This document shows positions 25,755-35,900 of a DNA stretch of 64,000 bases, piece by piece (position 1 is the first letter of the stretch; every line of letters begins with the position of its first letter). The DNA comes from Halobaculum halobium (GTDB lineage: Archaea; Halobacteriota; Halobacteria; Halobacteriales; Haloferacaceae), in NCBI RefSeq assembly GCF_030127145.1, contig NZ_CP126158.1, positions 1,178,001 to 1,242,000 of the forward strand, in the 5' to 3' direction. Under the pieces are notes generated by a model that searched no databases, was not told where the DNA came from, and was given only the letters and a program-made list of their open reading frames with translations. The position numbers and the translations under genes were made by a program.

Positions 25755-26963
25755 ATGGCACTCGCGCGCCACGGCCACGGTCCGCGGGCGGTCGCGCGAG
25801 CGTACGCCTCGCAGGTCCACCCGGTATTCATGCTCCCGCCGGTGGCGACGGCGCTGGTCGGGGCGGCGCTCGTTGGCGACTTCGACCCCGCGCTCGCGCT
25901 CGTCCACGCGGGCACGGCCTTCTTCGCCGTCTACACCGCCCACGTGAAGGACGGCTACGTCGACTTCCACCGCCGCGGCGAGGACGACGATCACCCGATG
26001 ACCGAACGAGGCTGTCGCCTCGGCCTCCTCGGGTCGACAGCAGGCTTCCTCGCGTGTCTCGCGGGGGTGGCCGTCCTCGCGGATTCGGCGGCGGCGCCGC
26101 TTGCGGTCGCGCTGGCGGCGCCGACGTGGGCGATCGGCTACCTCCACGCGCCGCAGCTCGACACGAACCCCGTGACGACGACGCTGGGATACCCCGTCGG
26201 GATCGCACTGTGCCTGCTCGGCGGCTACGCCGCGCAGACCGGGCGACTCGCGACGGCGCCGATCGCGCTTGCGGCGGTGCTCGTCGTCACGCTCGCGGGC
26301 GTGAAGGTGATAGACGACGCGCAAGACTACGAGTACGACCGGTCCATCGACAAGCGGACCGTCGCCGTCGCGGTCGGTCGACGTCGCGCCCGACTGCTCG
26401 CGATCGCGGCGCTGACGGGCGGGCTGTTCGCGGTCGTTCCCCTCGCGATCACGGGAGTGCTTCCGCCGAGCGCGCCCGCGGCGAGCCTCGCGTTCGGCGC
26501 CGTCGCCGCGGTGGCGCTCGGGAAGGACCCGACGACGGCGACGATGCTGCTCGTGCGCGGCGCGTACCTCTTTCTCGCGGGCGTGCTCGTCGCCGTCGTG
26601 TTCCGGCCGCTGGTGACCGCCGGCGTCGGGTTACCGGATATCACCGTGTTCGGGTCGTACACCTACCTCGCGACAGAAGTCGCGTTCGGCGCGCTCGCGC
26701 TCGCGCTGCTCGTGCGAGCCGGCTGGGGAGCGCTCCGGCGATCGGCGGTCACGGTCGCCGCGGCGTACCCGATCGGATACGTCTGGGACTGGTACACGCT
26801 GGAGGTGGGCGTGTTCTCCATTCCGATGCGGACGGGGATCGAACTGCTCGCGATCCCGCTGGAGGAGCACTTGTTCATGATCGTCGTGCCGGCGCTCGTG
26901 CTCGGGATACACGAGACGGTCCACCCCCGACGCGACGCCGAACAGGCCGGCGACGGGACCTGA
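25755..26963 (+). CDS. UbiA prenyltransferase fused to a lycopene-cyclase-like domain
   Basis: The 402-residue membrane protein has two parts. Residues 1 to about 285 are UbiA-like, with Asp-rich motifs KDGYVDFHRRGEDDDHP (65-81) and VIDDAQDYEYDRSIDKR for prenyl-diphosphate and Mg binding. Residues about 300-390 match the small archaeal/fungal lycopene cyclase type (YPIGYVWDWYTLEVGVFSIP, then PLEEHLF at 368-374). UbiA enzymes in haloarchaea include lycopene elongase for C50 bacterioruberin; the cyclase type makes ionone rings. A joint carotenoid or terpenoid role is inferred. A TATA-like box 26 nt upstream supports the start. Confidence 0.82.
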   Translation: MALARHGHGPRAVARAYASQVHPVFMLPPVATALVGAALVGDFDPALALVHAGTAFFAVYTAHVKDGYVDFHRRGEDDDHPMTERGCRLGLLGSTAGFLACLAGVAVLADSAAAPLAVALAAPTWAIGYLHAPQLDTNPVTTTLGYPVGIALCLLGGYAAQTGRLATAPIALAAVLVVTLAGVKVIDDAQDYEYDRSIDKRTVAVAVGRRRARLLAIAALTGGLFAVVPLAITGVLPPSAPAASLAFGAVAAVALGKDPTTATMLLVRGAYLFLAGVLVAVVFRPLVTAGVGLPDITVFGSYTYLATEVAFGALALALLVRAGWGALRRSAVTVAAAYPIGYVWDWYTLEVGVFSIPMRTGIELLAIPLEEHLFMIVVPALVLGIHETVHPRRDAEQAGDGT

Positions 26964-27029
26964 TTGCGCGCCTCGGCGGTCGCGAGGGGGTCGGCATGGA
27001 CGGTGTCGTCGGTCCCTTCCGGTCGCCGG

Positions 27030-27911
27030 TCAGACACCAGGCGCGTCCGACCGCAGTTCCCCCTTCACGGTTACGAGCAGCGGGAGGTCCCGGTCGCCCT
27101 CGAAGCGCCACCGGCCGCGGTCGTCTTGAACCATCTCCGAGGAGCGCCGGATGGGCGAGAACGGATATTCGTGGACGAACCGGATCCGGATACCGGCGTC
27201 GGCGAGCGCTGTCAGGATCTCGCCCAGCCCGTGTGGCCACTTGTGGGTGGAGCCGTCCGGGGCCGTCACCGGGTCGTCGGTCGAGAAGTACGGATGTTCG
27301 ACCGAGAGCGGTTCGCCGCCCGTCCCGAGGTCGTCCGAGAGCGCGGTCGCGATCGGGTGGTGTTCGGCGAGGTAGAACGTCCCGCCGGGTTCGAGCAGCT
27401 CCGCCGCCACCGCCGCCCAGCGGTCGAGATCGGGGAGCCAACACAACACGCCGAAGTTCGTGACGACCGTATCGTACCGCCGGTCGTGTCCGTCGGGGAG
27501 ATCGTACACGTTCGAGCGGACGAACTCGGCGCGGTCGGCCAGCCCGGCCTCGTCTGCGAGCTCCCGGGCCACGCGCACGCTCTCGGCCGAGATGTCTGCG
27601 CCGGTCACCGTCGCCCCCTCGCGCGCCCACGAGAGCGTGCGGGTCCCGATCGAACACTGGAGGTCCAACAGCCGGGCCCCGTCGACGTCCCCGAGTTCCT
27701 CGCGTTGGACGGGGAGCAGCGCCGACTCCCCCGCGAGGAACGACTCGATCTCGGCTGTTCCGTCTGTCGCCGAGACCGGCTCGACCATGGACTCCCAGTG
27801 CTCGCGGTTCGCCTCGAAGCGCGCTCGGTGGGGGTCTCCGGACTCGAACGCTTCTCCGGACGTGGACTCTTCTCCGAGCTCGGACGCTTCCCCAGACGCA
27901 GGCCCGTCCAT
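27030..27911 (-). CDS. class I SAM-dependent methyltransferase
   Basis: The 293-residue protein has motif I LLDLQCSIGTRTLSWA (near residue 84), the acidic motif VTGADISAES and the post-motif TVVTNFGVLCWLPD. It probably methylates a small molecule; substrate is unknown. Motif I has Gln-Cys-Ser where Gly-Cys-Gly is usual, so the SAM loop is slightly altered. The first 27 residues are Ser/Glu-rich low-complexity sequence, and the true start may lie further in. It ends 67 nt from the convergent UbiA fusion. Confidence 0.78.
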   Translation of the reverse strand: MDGPASGEASELGEESTSGEAFESGDPHRARFEANREHWESMVEPVSATDGTAEIESFLAGESALLPVQREELGDVDGARLLDLQCSIGTRTLSWAREGATVTGADISAESVRVARELADEAGLADRAEFVRSNVYDLPDGHDRRYDTVVTNFGVLCWLPDLDRWAAVAAELLEPGGTFYLAEHHPIATALSDDLGTGGEPLSVEHPYFSTDDPVTAPDGSTHKWPHGLGEILTALADAGIRIRFVHEYPFSPIRRSSEMVQDDRGRWRFEGDRDLPLLVTVKGELRSDAPGV

Positions 27912-27951
27912 GGGGTCGGCTGACCGCGACGGGACTTGTTCGTTTCGCGGC

Positions 27952-29748
27952 TCAGTCGCGCTTGGCCTTCGGATTCGTGACGGCGCCGTTGGCGGCGCTG
28001 CCGAAGTCGCGGGCGAACTTCGCGAACACACCGCCCCGGTAGGCCGGCTCCGGGCGCTCGTACTCGTCGCCGCGGCGCTCCAGTTCCCCGTCGCTCACGT
28101 CGACCGACAGTTCGCGTTCCGGGATGTCGACCGTGACGGTGTCGCCCTCCTCGACGAGCCCGATCGGGCCGCCCTCGACGGACTCGGGAGCGACGTGGCC
28201 GATCATCGGCCCGCGGGTCGCCCCCGAGAAGCGCCCGTCGGTGAGCAGCGCCACGTCGTCCTCGTGGCCCGCGCCGACGACGGCGGCGGTGACGCCGAGC
28301 ATCTCACGCATGCCCGGCCCACCGCGCGGCCCCTCGTTGCGAATGACGATCACGTCGCCCGACTCGATCCCGCCGGACTGGACGTACTCCATGGCGTCCT
28401 CCTCGGCCTCGAACACGCGGGCGGGCCCCTCGTGGTGGAACTTGTCGTCGCCGGTCACCTTCAGCACCGCGCCGTCGGGCGCGAGGTTGCCCGTCAGGAT
28501 CTTGATCGCGCCCTCCTCGGTGTAGGGCTCGTCGACGCCGTACAGGAAATCCGCCTCGATGTCGTCGTCCGCAGGGAGGTGCCCCTCGGCCTCGAGGTGG
28601 GCGATCTCCTCGGCCATCGTCCGCCCGGTGACGGTCATCGCGTCGCCGTGCATGTACCCGCCAGCTATCAGCCGGCGGATCACGACCGGCACGCCGCCGA
28701 TCGCGTCGAGGTCCTGCATCACGCGCGTTCCGCCGGGCTGGAGGTTCGCGATCTTCGGCGTCCGCCGGGAGATCTCGTCGAACTCGGTGATGTTCAACTC
28801 GATGTCGGCCTCCGCCGCCAGCGCGAGCAAGTGGAGGACGGCGTTCGTCGACCCGCCCATCGCCACCTGTACCGCGATGGCGTTCTCGAACGACTCCTTG
28901 GAGAGAATGTCCGACGGACGGCGGTCCTGCTCGACGCACTCGAGCGCGAGTTCGCCCGCGCGCTTCGCCACGTCGTAGCGCTCCTCGGATTCGGCCATCG
29001 GCGACGCGGAACCGAGGGGCGCCATCCCGAGCGCCTCGGAAATGCTTGCCATCGTGTTCGCGGTGAACATCCCGCCACACGACCCCGCGCCGGGGCAGGC
29101 GTGGCGCTCCATCTCGTCCAGTTCGTCGGCGCTCATATCGCCCTCCGCGTACGTGCCGACGCCCTCGAAGACGTTCTGGACGGTCACGTCGCGGCCGTCG
29201 TGCTCGCCGGGCTTGATCGACCCGCCGTACAGGAACACCGAGGGGAGGTCCGTCCGGATGGAGGCCATCAGCATCCCGGGGAGGTTCTTGTCACAGCCGG
29301 CGACCGTCACCAGCGCGTCCATTCGCTCGCCGAAGGAGACCAACTCGACGGAGTCGGCGATCACCTCGCGGGAGATGAGGCTCGCTTTCATCCCCTCCGT
29401 CCCCATCGAGATGGCGTCGGAGATGGTGACCGTGCCGAACTCGATCGGCATCCCCTCCGCGCCCTCGACTCCCTCGCGGGCGGCGTCGGCCACGTCGTCG
29501 AGGTGGACGTTACACGGCGTGATGTCGGCCGCGGGGTTCGGGATGCCGACCATCGGGGAGGACAGGTCTTGGTCGTCGTACCCCATCGCGCGGAACATCG
29601 CGCGGTGCGGCGCGCGCTCGGCGCCCGCGGTCACCTCGCGGCTGCGGAGCGACTCGTCCTTCTCGCCGGCGAACGCGTCCGCGTCTGCCTCGGCGTCGCT
29701 GCGGGCGGCCGCGTCGCCGGCGCGCTCGGGCGGCTCCTGGTTGCTCAT
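27952..29748 (-). CDS. ilvD: dihydroxy-acid dehydratase
   Basis: The 598-residue protein has the IlvD iron-sulfur cysteines in GCDKNLPGM and [16 protein letters not shown] and the late segment [16 protein letters not shown]. It converts 2,3-dihydroxy-3-methylbutanoate or -pentanoate to the 2-oxo acids for valine, isoleucine and leucine synthesis. About 40 extra acidic residues precede the conserved core. On the minus strand CAGTTTATC about 25 nt before the ATG is its likely TATA box; this box lies in a short sequence repeated at 31835-31855. Confidence 0.94.
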   Translation of the reverse strand: MSNQEPPERAGDAAARSDAEADADAFAGEKDESLRSREVTAGAERAPHRAMFRAMGYDDQDLSSPMVGIPNPAADITPCNVHLDDVADAAREGVEGAEGMPIEFGTVTISDAISMGTEGMKASLISREVIADSVELVSFGERMDALVTVAGCDKNLPGMLMASIRTDLPSVFLYGGSIKPGEHDGRDVTVQNVFEGVGTYAEGDMSADELDEMERHACPGAGSCGGMFTANTMASISEALGMAPLGSASPMAESEERYDVAKRAGELALECVEQDRRPSDILSKESFENAIAVQVAMGGSTNAVLHLLALAAEADIELNITEFDEISRRTPKIANLQPGGTRVMQDLDAIGGVPVVIRRLIAGGYMHGDAMTVTGRTMAEEIAHLEAEGHLPADDDIEADFLYGVDEPYTEEGAIKILTGNLAPDGAVLKVTGDDKFHHEGPARVFEAEEDAMEYVQSGGIESGDVIVIRNEGPRGGPGMREMLGVTAAVVGAGHEDDVALLTDGRFSGATRGPMIGHVAPESVEGGPIGLVEEGDTVTVDIPERELSVDVSDGELERRGDEYERPEPAYRGGVFAKFARDFGSAANGAVTNPKAKRD

Positions 29749-29771
29749 ATCACGGGGTCGGCGTCCGCCCT

Positions 29772-29792
29772 GATAAACTGCCGCACACGGAC
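29772..29792. repeat. 21-nt repeat, copy 1 (overlaps the ilvD promoter)
   Basis: GATAAACTGCC followed by GCACACGGAC. It differs from the copy at 31835-31855 at two of 21 positions. The two copies are in the same orientation and flank the histidine kinase gene. Confidence 0.55.
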
Positions 29793-29986
29793 AGATGTTG
29801 CTGTCGGGGGATGGTCACCGCGTCGAGGCCACCGAATCACCGCGGCACGATCTCGGACGTGAGCAGAGATTAGGGAAAACGGTACGTTTAAACTCGTCTG
29901 ATCAGTGAGACGTGGTATCCGTCACGGTCGCGCTCGTCGGCCACGCGTCGGGGCGTGGCGCCGGCGGCCGACCGGACTGAACACGC

Positions 29987-31792
29987 ATGACCGTCCTCAC
30001 CTACGTCGTCCCGTTGCTGGTACTCGGAGGCGCCGCATCCGTGGGCGTGCTGCTGCTCGTGTTGTGGCGACGGTCGGTGACTGTCGGCGGGCCGGAGATA
30101 CTCGGCTTCCTGGGACTGGCCGTCGGAGCGACGGTGTGGTCGTGGTCGTACGCGCTCCAACTGCGGGCGTCCACGCTGCCGGCGATCCTCGGGTACAACA
30201 ACCTCCTGTGGATCGGCACGGGCATCGTCGGCGCGTCGTGGCCGATCTTCGCGTTCGCGATCGCCGGGGACGACCAGTGGCTCACGCGACGGCGACTCCC
30301 GATCGTCTCCGGCGTTCCGCTGGTGTTCGCTCTGCTGGCGATTTCGAACCCGGCGCACGGACTGATCTACGCGGACGTGTCGCTCGTGACGGGCGAGGCC
30401 GTCCAGTCGACGGTGACGCCCGGGATCGGGTTCGGACTGTTCCTGCTGTGGTCGTTCGGCGTGAACACGTACGTCCTGTGGCGGCTCGCGCGCAGTTTCC
30501 TCCGTTCGACCGGGGTTGCGCGCTCGCGCAGGCTCGCCGTCTTCGCGGCCGGACTGTTGCCGATGATCGCCGGTATCGGGAGCGTCGTCGTCCGCCCGGT
30601 CGGCGACCCGCCGATCGATTTCACGCCGGTTATGTTCGCGGTGACGACGGTGCTCACCGGCGTCGCGATCACCCGGTACCGGCTCCTCGACTCGATCGCG
30701 GTCGCACAGGACCACATCGTCACCCACCTCTCTGATCCCGTGGTGATCGTCGACGGCGACGGGACGGTTCGGGCGGCGAACGAGGCGGCCGATCGCCTGT
30801 TCGCGACGGCAGACCCGATCGGCCGGCCGGTCGAGGAGGTGTTCCGGTCGCAGCCCGAACTCGTCGAGGCGGTCAGTCGGTGTCCGAACCACGGGACAGC
30901 GGAGGTGACCGTCTCGCTCGACGTGGCCGATCCAGCCGACTCGGCGGGGGACGCAGAAGCCGGTATCGCACTCGATTCCGAGGAGACGACACCTCCCGTG
31001 CGGCGGACGTTCACCACGTCGGTGGGCGCGCTCGAACGCACGAGCGCGACCGTACTCGTGTTCAGGGACATCACCGAACGCCGGACGGCCGAGCGACGCG
31101 TCGAGGTGCTCAACCGGGTGTTGCGACACGACCTCCGGAACGACATCGCAGTGGTCGACGGCTATCTGCGCCTGCTCCGGGAGGAACTCGACGACTGCGA
31201 CTCGGCGGCCGTCGCGGACGCGCTGGACGTGCTGTCCGCCCGAACCGACGGGATGACCGAGGTCACCGAGCAGGCCGCCCTCGCGGAGAGCCTCGCGGAC
31301 GGCGAGCCAGACGTTCGGGAGTTCGACCTGGCGGCCGTGGTTCGGCGGCGCGTGGAGCAGGCCCGGACCGAACACCCCGAGGTGCGCCTCGAGGCGACGG
31401 TTCCCGACTCCGCGGTTCCGATCGAGGCCGTCTCGGTGTTCCCGTCCGCGGTCGACAACCTGATCGAGAACGCGATCGAACACTCGGACCGAGATCGCCC
31501 GCACCTGGTCGTGACCCTCGACGGCGACGCCGGCGAGGGAACCGCCGAACTGCGCGTCGCCGACGACGGCCCCGGCCTCCCGCCGGACGACCGGGCCGTC
31601 CTCGTGGGCGAGGAACCGTCGCTCGAGGAGGCCAACGGGCTCGGGCTGTGGCTCATCAATCGGATCGTCCGAACGTCCGGCGGAGCGGTGCGCGTCGAGG
31701 ACGCGACGGAGGGAACGGCCATCACCGTGCGGCTCCCCGTCGCCGATCCGTCGCGGGAGTCCCCGAAGCCCTCGTCCGTGCAGACGACCTGA
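29987..31792 (+). CDS. membrane sensor histidine kinase (7TM, PAS, HATPase)
   Basis: The 601-residue protein has seven hydrophobic segments in residues 1-230 (histidine-kinase N-terminal 7TM type). A PAS domain follows at about 245-365 (ITHLSDPVVIVDGDGTVRAA-like). The phospho-acceptor His is in RVLRHDLRNDIAV near residue 384, the N-box is VDNLIENAIEHS, and the ATP lid is VADDGPGLP then NGLGLWLINRIV. It should sense a membrane or extracellular signal and phosphorylate a response regulator; none is encoded nearby, so the partner is elsewhere. The gene is flanked by a 21-nt direct repeat and its end overlaps the convergent hydrolase ORF. Confidence 0.88.
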   Translation: MTVLTYVVPLLVLGGAASVGVLLLVLWRRSVTVGGPEILGFLGLAVGATVWSWSYALQLRASTLPAILGYNNLLWIGTGIVGASWPIFAFAIAGDDQWLTRRRLPIVSGVPLVFALLAISNPAHGLIYADVSLVTGEAVQSTVTPGIGFGLFLLWSFGVNTYVLWRLARSFLRSTGVARSRRLAVFAAGLLPMIAGIGSVVVRPVGDPPIDFTPVMFAVTTVLTGVAITRYRLLDSIAVAQDHIVTHLSDPVVIVDGDGTVRAANEAADRLFATADPIGRPVEEVFRSQPELVEAVSRCPNHGTAEVTVSLDVADPADSAGDAEAGIALDSEETTPPVRRTFTTSVGALERTSATVLVFRDITERRTAERRVEVLNRVLRHDLRNDIAVVDGYLRLLREELDDCDSAAVADALDVLSARTDGMTEVTEQAALAESLADGEPDVREFDLAAVVRRRVEQARTEHPEVRLEATVPDSAVPIEAVSVFPSAVDNLIENAIEHSDRDRPHLVVTLDGDAGEGTAELRVADDGPGLPPDDRAVLVGEEPSLEEANGLGLWLINRIVRTSGGAVRVEDATEGTAITVRLPVADPSRESPKPSSVQTT

Positions 31793-32789
31793 CCTGGGGC
31801 GAAACCGTGCGTGCCGGTGGTCCGCCCCCGTCCGGATAAACTGCCACACGCGGACGGTCACGGCTGCCCGGTTCGCTCATTCGGCCAAGGAGACGGGCGC
31901 GCGGCTCAGTCGCCTGCGCCGGGGGCGACGCGGCCGCCGGTCCCGGCCCCGCCTCGTGGCGCGGCGAGTAGTGGGGCCACACGCGCCGGAGGTGTCCGCG
32001 GATCGCGCCGTCGACGAACGCCTCGTTGCCGAGGTTGGACGCGTGGCCCGCGTGCGGAACCGCGAGCAGGGTCGCGTGTTCGATCAGCGACGCGAGACTG
32101 CGCATCTGCCGCCGGATGAACTCCGCGTCGTGTTCGCCGTACAGCGCCAGGGTCGGCACGTCGATCGCCGAGAGGTCGACCACCGACCGCTCGAACGTCG
32201 CGAGCGCGCGGATGACCTTCGGGAACTCGGCGGTCGACATGGTCGGTCCCCGTTCGCGCAGCGTCTCGATCCGATCGTACTCGCCGGCGACGCCCTCGTC
32301 GGACCCTCGCTGCTGGAGCCACACCATCGCACGCTCGACCCGCTCGTAGCCGATCAGGCGCGCCGGCGGGATCGTCGCGCGCAGCCCCAGTCGCTGCACC
32401 CGTTCGCCGAACGTGAGCGGAACCGGGCCGAACGTGTCGGCGAGCACGAGCCCCGAGAGCTGGTCCGGGTACTCGGCCGCGAACGCCATCGCGATACAGC
32501 CGCCCATCGAGAGCCCGCAGACGACCGGAGCCTCGAGGTCGAGCGCGTCGATCAGCGCCGCGAGATCGGTTGCGAACAGGTCGATCGAGTACGCCTCCCG
32601 GTCGGAGCCGCCCGTCCGGCCGTGCCCGCGAACGTCGTAGGCGACGACCGTGTACTCGTCGGCGAGCGCCTCGAATTGCGGTTCCCACTGCGCGTGGTCG
32701 ACGGCCGCGCCGTGGACGAACACCACCGGCGGGCCGTCGCCGCGGCGCTCGTAGTACGTCTCGATGTCGTTCGTGGCGACGCTGGGCAT
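31722..32789 (-). CDS. alpha/beta hydrolase with overlong C-terminal tail
   Basis: Residues 1 to about 280 form a complete hydrolase: VVFVHGAAVDHAQWEPQ, serine elbow CGLSMGGCIAM (Ser near residue 95), acid in LYGEHDAEF and late His in VPHAGHASN. Family members include carboxylesterases and lactonases; the substrate is unknown. The remaining 75 residues are Pro/Arg/Ala-rich, unlike a hydrolase, and run antisense into the last 71 nt of the histidine kinase gene. A one-base shift in the GC-rich stretch near 31950 would end the protein at 31906, so the tail may reflect an indel. Confidence 0.8.
   Translation of the reverse strand: MPSVATNDIETYYERRGDGPPVVFVHGAAVDHAQWEPQFEALADEYTVVAYDVRGHGRTGGSDREAYSIDLFATDLAALIDALDLEAPVVCGLSMGGCIAMAFAAEYPDQLSGLVLADTFGPVPLTFGERVQRLGLRATIPPARLIGYERVERAMVWLQQRGSDEGVAGEYDRIETLRERGPTMSTAEFPKVIRALATFERSVVDLSAIDVPTLALYGEHDAEFIRRQMRSLASLIEHATLLAVPHAGHASNLGNEAFVDGAIRGHLRRVWPHYSPRHEAGPGPAAASPPAQATEPRARLLGRMSEPGSRDRPRVAVYPDGGGPPARTVSPQVRSSARTRASGTPATDRRRGAAR
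31835..31855. repeat. 21-nt repeat, copy 2
   Basis: GATAAACTGCC followed by ACACGCGGAC, 43 nt after the histidine kinase stop. It matches the ilvD promoter copy at 29772-29792 at 19 of 21 positions, and both have GTCCGCCC a few bases before the repeat. Confidence 0.55.
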
Positions 32790-32914
32790 ATCACGTCGTA
32801 CGCGTACCGCCGGGATACCTGTTTCTCGGATCTCACGAGCGCGAGAAGACGAGTCCGCACGTCGATCGGCGATCGGAACCGTGGGCGGGAGGCGTCGGAC
32901 GCCTCAGTCCCGGC

Positions 32915-35900
32915 TCAGCACTCGGACCAGCCGCACGACTCGCACGTCTTGCAGCCCTCCGAGTAGTACAGCGTCATGCTGCCGCAGTCGGGGCACTCGG
33001 GCGACTCGCCGTTCGCGATCAGCTCGTCGACCGCGTCCGTCTGCGCGTCGACGTCGCCGGCGTCCTCCGGACCGGGCGCGCCCGCGTCGGCGGGCGGTTG
33101 CCCGGGGTCGGAGCCCCCGCTTTCGACGGCCGTTCCGCCGTCGGATTCGGGCGCGGGCGCGTCGACGCCCCCGCCGACCTCGTCGAGGCTCGTCTGCTCT
33201 GGGTAGCCCTTCTCCACCTCGTCGTCGAGGTAGCGGCGCATCGCCGTGCCGATCGCGTCCGGGATGGACTGGATCTGCTCGCCCTTGTCCCAGGCGATCT
33301 TCGGCGATCGGGTGCCCTGCAGTTCGTCGACGATCTCGCGCGGGTCGACCCCCGAGCGCAGCGCCGTCGAGATGACCTTCGCAAGCGACTCCGTGAAGGA
33401 GTTCGTGAAGCCGCCGGAGTGGCCGATGTTGGCGAACAGCTCGAACGGCTCGCCGCTCTCGGGGTCCTCGTTGATCGTGATGTACATCTTCCCGTAGCCG
33501 GTCTCGATGAGCTGGGTGACCCCGCGCAGCGAGTCCGGCCGGGCGCGCTTCTCGGTGTAGTCGATGTGGACCGTGCGCTCGTCGGCGGCCTCCAGCAGGT
33601 CATCGACCTCGGCGTCGAGGGCGGCCTGGACGTCCTCGTTCTCCAGGAAGCCCTCGATGCCCCCGAAGATATCCGAGATCTGCTCGACGAGCGCCTCGGC
33701 GGCCTCGCTCTCGTCGGCGAAGTCGGTGTTGTCCGCGCGCGTGGTGAGCACCTGCTTCGAACGGGTGCCGTCGCGGTAGTAGGTGACGCCCTTGCCGCCG
33801 TGCTCGTAGATGTACTCGAAGACCTCCTGTGCGTCCTCCAGCGTCGAGTCGTTTGGCGCGTTGACCGTCTTCGAGATGGCGGAGTCGACCCCCGTCTGGC
33901 AGGCGACCTGCACGCCGGCGTGGTCCTTCGCATCGAGGTCGCCGGTGACGACGAACAGCTCGCCGATGGCGTCCGGGACCGTCTCCAGCCCGTCGACGCC
34001 GTCGAACTCGTTGGTCGCCATCTGTTCTTGCGCCTCCGCTTTCACGGCGTCGACGTCGATGTCGTTCGCCTCCAGCGTGCGCAGGAAGTAGTCGTCGAAC
34101 TCGACGAGCATCTCGTCGCCCTGCACGTCGTCGGAGACGTTCTTGTAGTAGGCGACGTTGTAGATTGGCTCGCAGCCGCCGGTGGTGTTGCCGACCATCG
34201 ACGTGGTGCCCGTCGGCGCGATCGTCGTCGTGTTGTGGTTGCGGATCGGGTAGCCGTCCGCCCAGTCCTCGGGGTCCTCCCCGACGTACTGCTCGAACCA
34301 GTCGGCGTAGCGGACGGGGTCGGCGTACTTCGAGTCCGCCCAGTCGTTGAAGGTGCCGCGCTCCTCGGCGAGGTCGTGGCTGGCGGCCTTCGACTCGTGG
34401 TTGATGTGGGTCATCAGCTCCTCGGCGATGCGGTTGCCCGTCTCAGAGCCGTAGCGGACGCCGAGTTGGATGTACAGCTGCGCGAGGCCCATGACGCCGA
34501 GGCCGATCTTCCGCATGTCGCGGACCTTCTGTTCGATCTCGGGGACCGGGAAGTCCGACATGGTGACGACGTTCTCCAGGAAGCGCGTCCCCATCTCGAC
34601 GCGGTAGTCGAACTCCTCCCAGTCGATGGCGTCCTCGAGGAACGCCTCGACTGCGGCCTGCTCGCTGTCGTACTCGTCGCCGTGCTCGTCGACCCAGACG
34701 CGCCAGTCGGGGGCGTCGAGGTCCGCGAGCGTCGAGAGGTTGATGTGCCCGAGGTTGCACGCCTCGTACTCCTCCAGCGGCTGCTCGCCGCAGGGGTTGG
34801 TGGCGAGGATGCGGTGGTCGGGGTGCTCCTCCACGTCGAAGCTGTGGAGCTTGTTGATGCGTTCGAGGTAGACGACGCCGGGTTCGCCGTTCTCGTGGGC
34901 GCCCTCGACGATGTGGTCCCAGATCTCGGCGGCCGGCACCGACAGTACCTCGCCGACCTCGACGTGCTCGCCGAGGCCGAACATGTCGTACAGTTCCTTC
35001 GTCTCGGGGGTGGCGACGTGGGGCTCCTCCGTGCGGGGGTTGGTGAAGGTGAACTCCTCGCCGGCGTCGAGCGCGTCCATGAAGTCGTCGGTGACGCCGA
35101 CGGAGATGTTGAAGTTCGAGAGGTGGCCCTCGACGGCGTTACGGAGGTGCTTGGGCACCTTCCCGTCGTCGTCGATGAGCTCGCGCGCCTCGTCGAGCGC
35201 GTCGGCGAAGGAGGTGTGCGTGAAGTCGTCGGGGTCGTTCAGCCGGAGCGTGTTCGCCAGCGAGACGTCCTTGTTCTTCGCGTGGAGGAACTGGATGACG
35301 TCCGGGTGGGAGACGCGCATCACGCCCATCTGGGCGCCGCGGCGCGCGCCGCCCTGCGCGATCGTCTCGCACATCTGGTCGAACGTCCGCATGAACGTGA
35401 TCGGGCCGGAGGCGATGCCACCGGTGGAGCCGACCGCGTCGCCGTACGGGCGGAGCTTCCAGAACGCGTAGCCCATGCCGCCGCCGGACTGGAACACCTG
35501 GGCGGCCTCCTTGGCGGTCTGGTGGATGTCGTCGATGTCGTCGTCAGGGGAGTCGACGAAGCAGGCCGACAGCTGCTGGAGCTCGTCGCCGGCGTTCATC
35601 AGCGTCGGCGAGTTCGGCATGAAGGAGAGCCGCTCCATCAGCTCCTGGAACTCGTCGGCCGTCTCCTCGACGTGCGAGCGCACGTCGTCGGGGAGCTCGG
35701 GGACGACCGTCTCGTAGGCGAACTTGTTGACGTTGTAGACGCTCAGCTCGGTCTCGGCGTCGTCGTCCGCCGTGACGCCGGCGCCGAAGACCTCCTCGGC
35801 GAGTTCGTCGCGGCGCGGGTGGTCGGGCTTGAGCTGGTCGGGCGTGACGGTAACGGGGTCGTCGGCCTCGTACACGGCCTCCGCGAGCGCGACGTTGCGG

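Noticed and set aside
25247-25760. An integrated element at tRNA-Pro
   Set aside because: There is no second copy of the tRNA 3' end, no integrase and no mobile-element genes.
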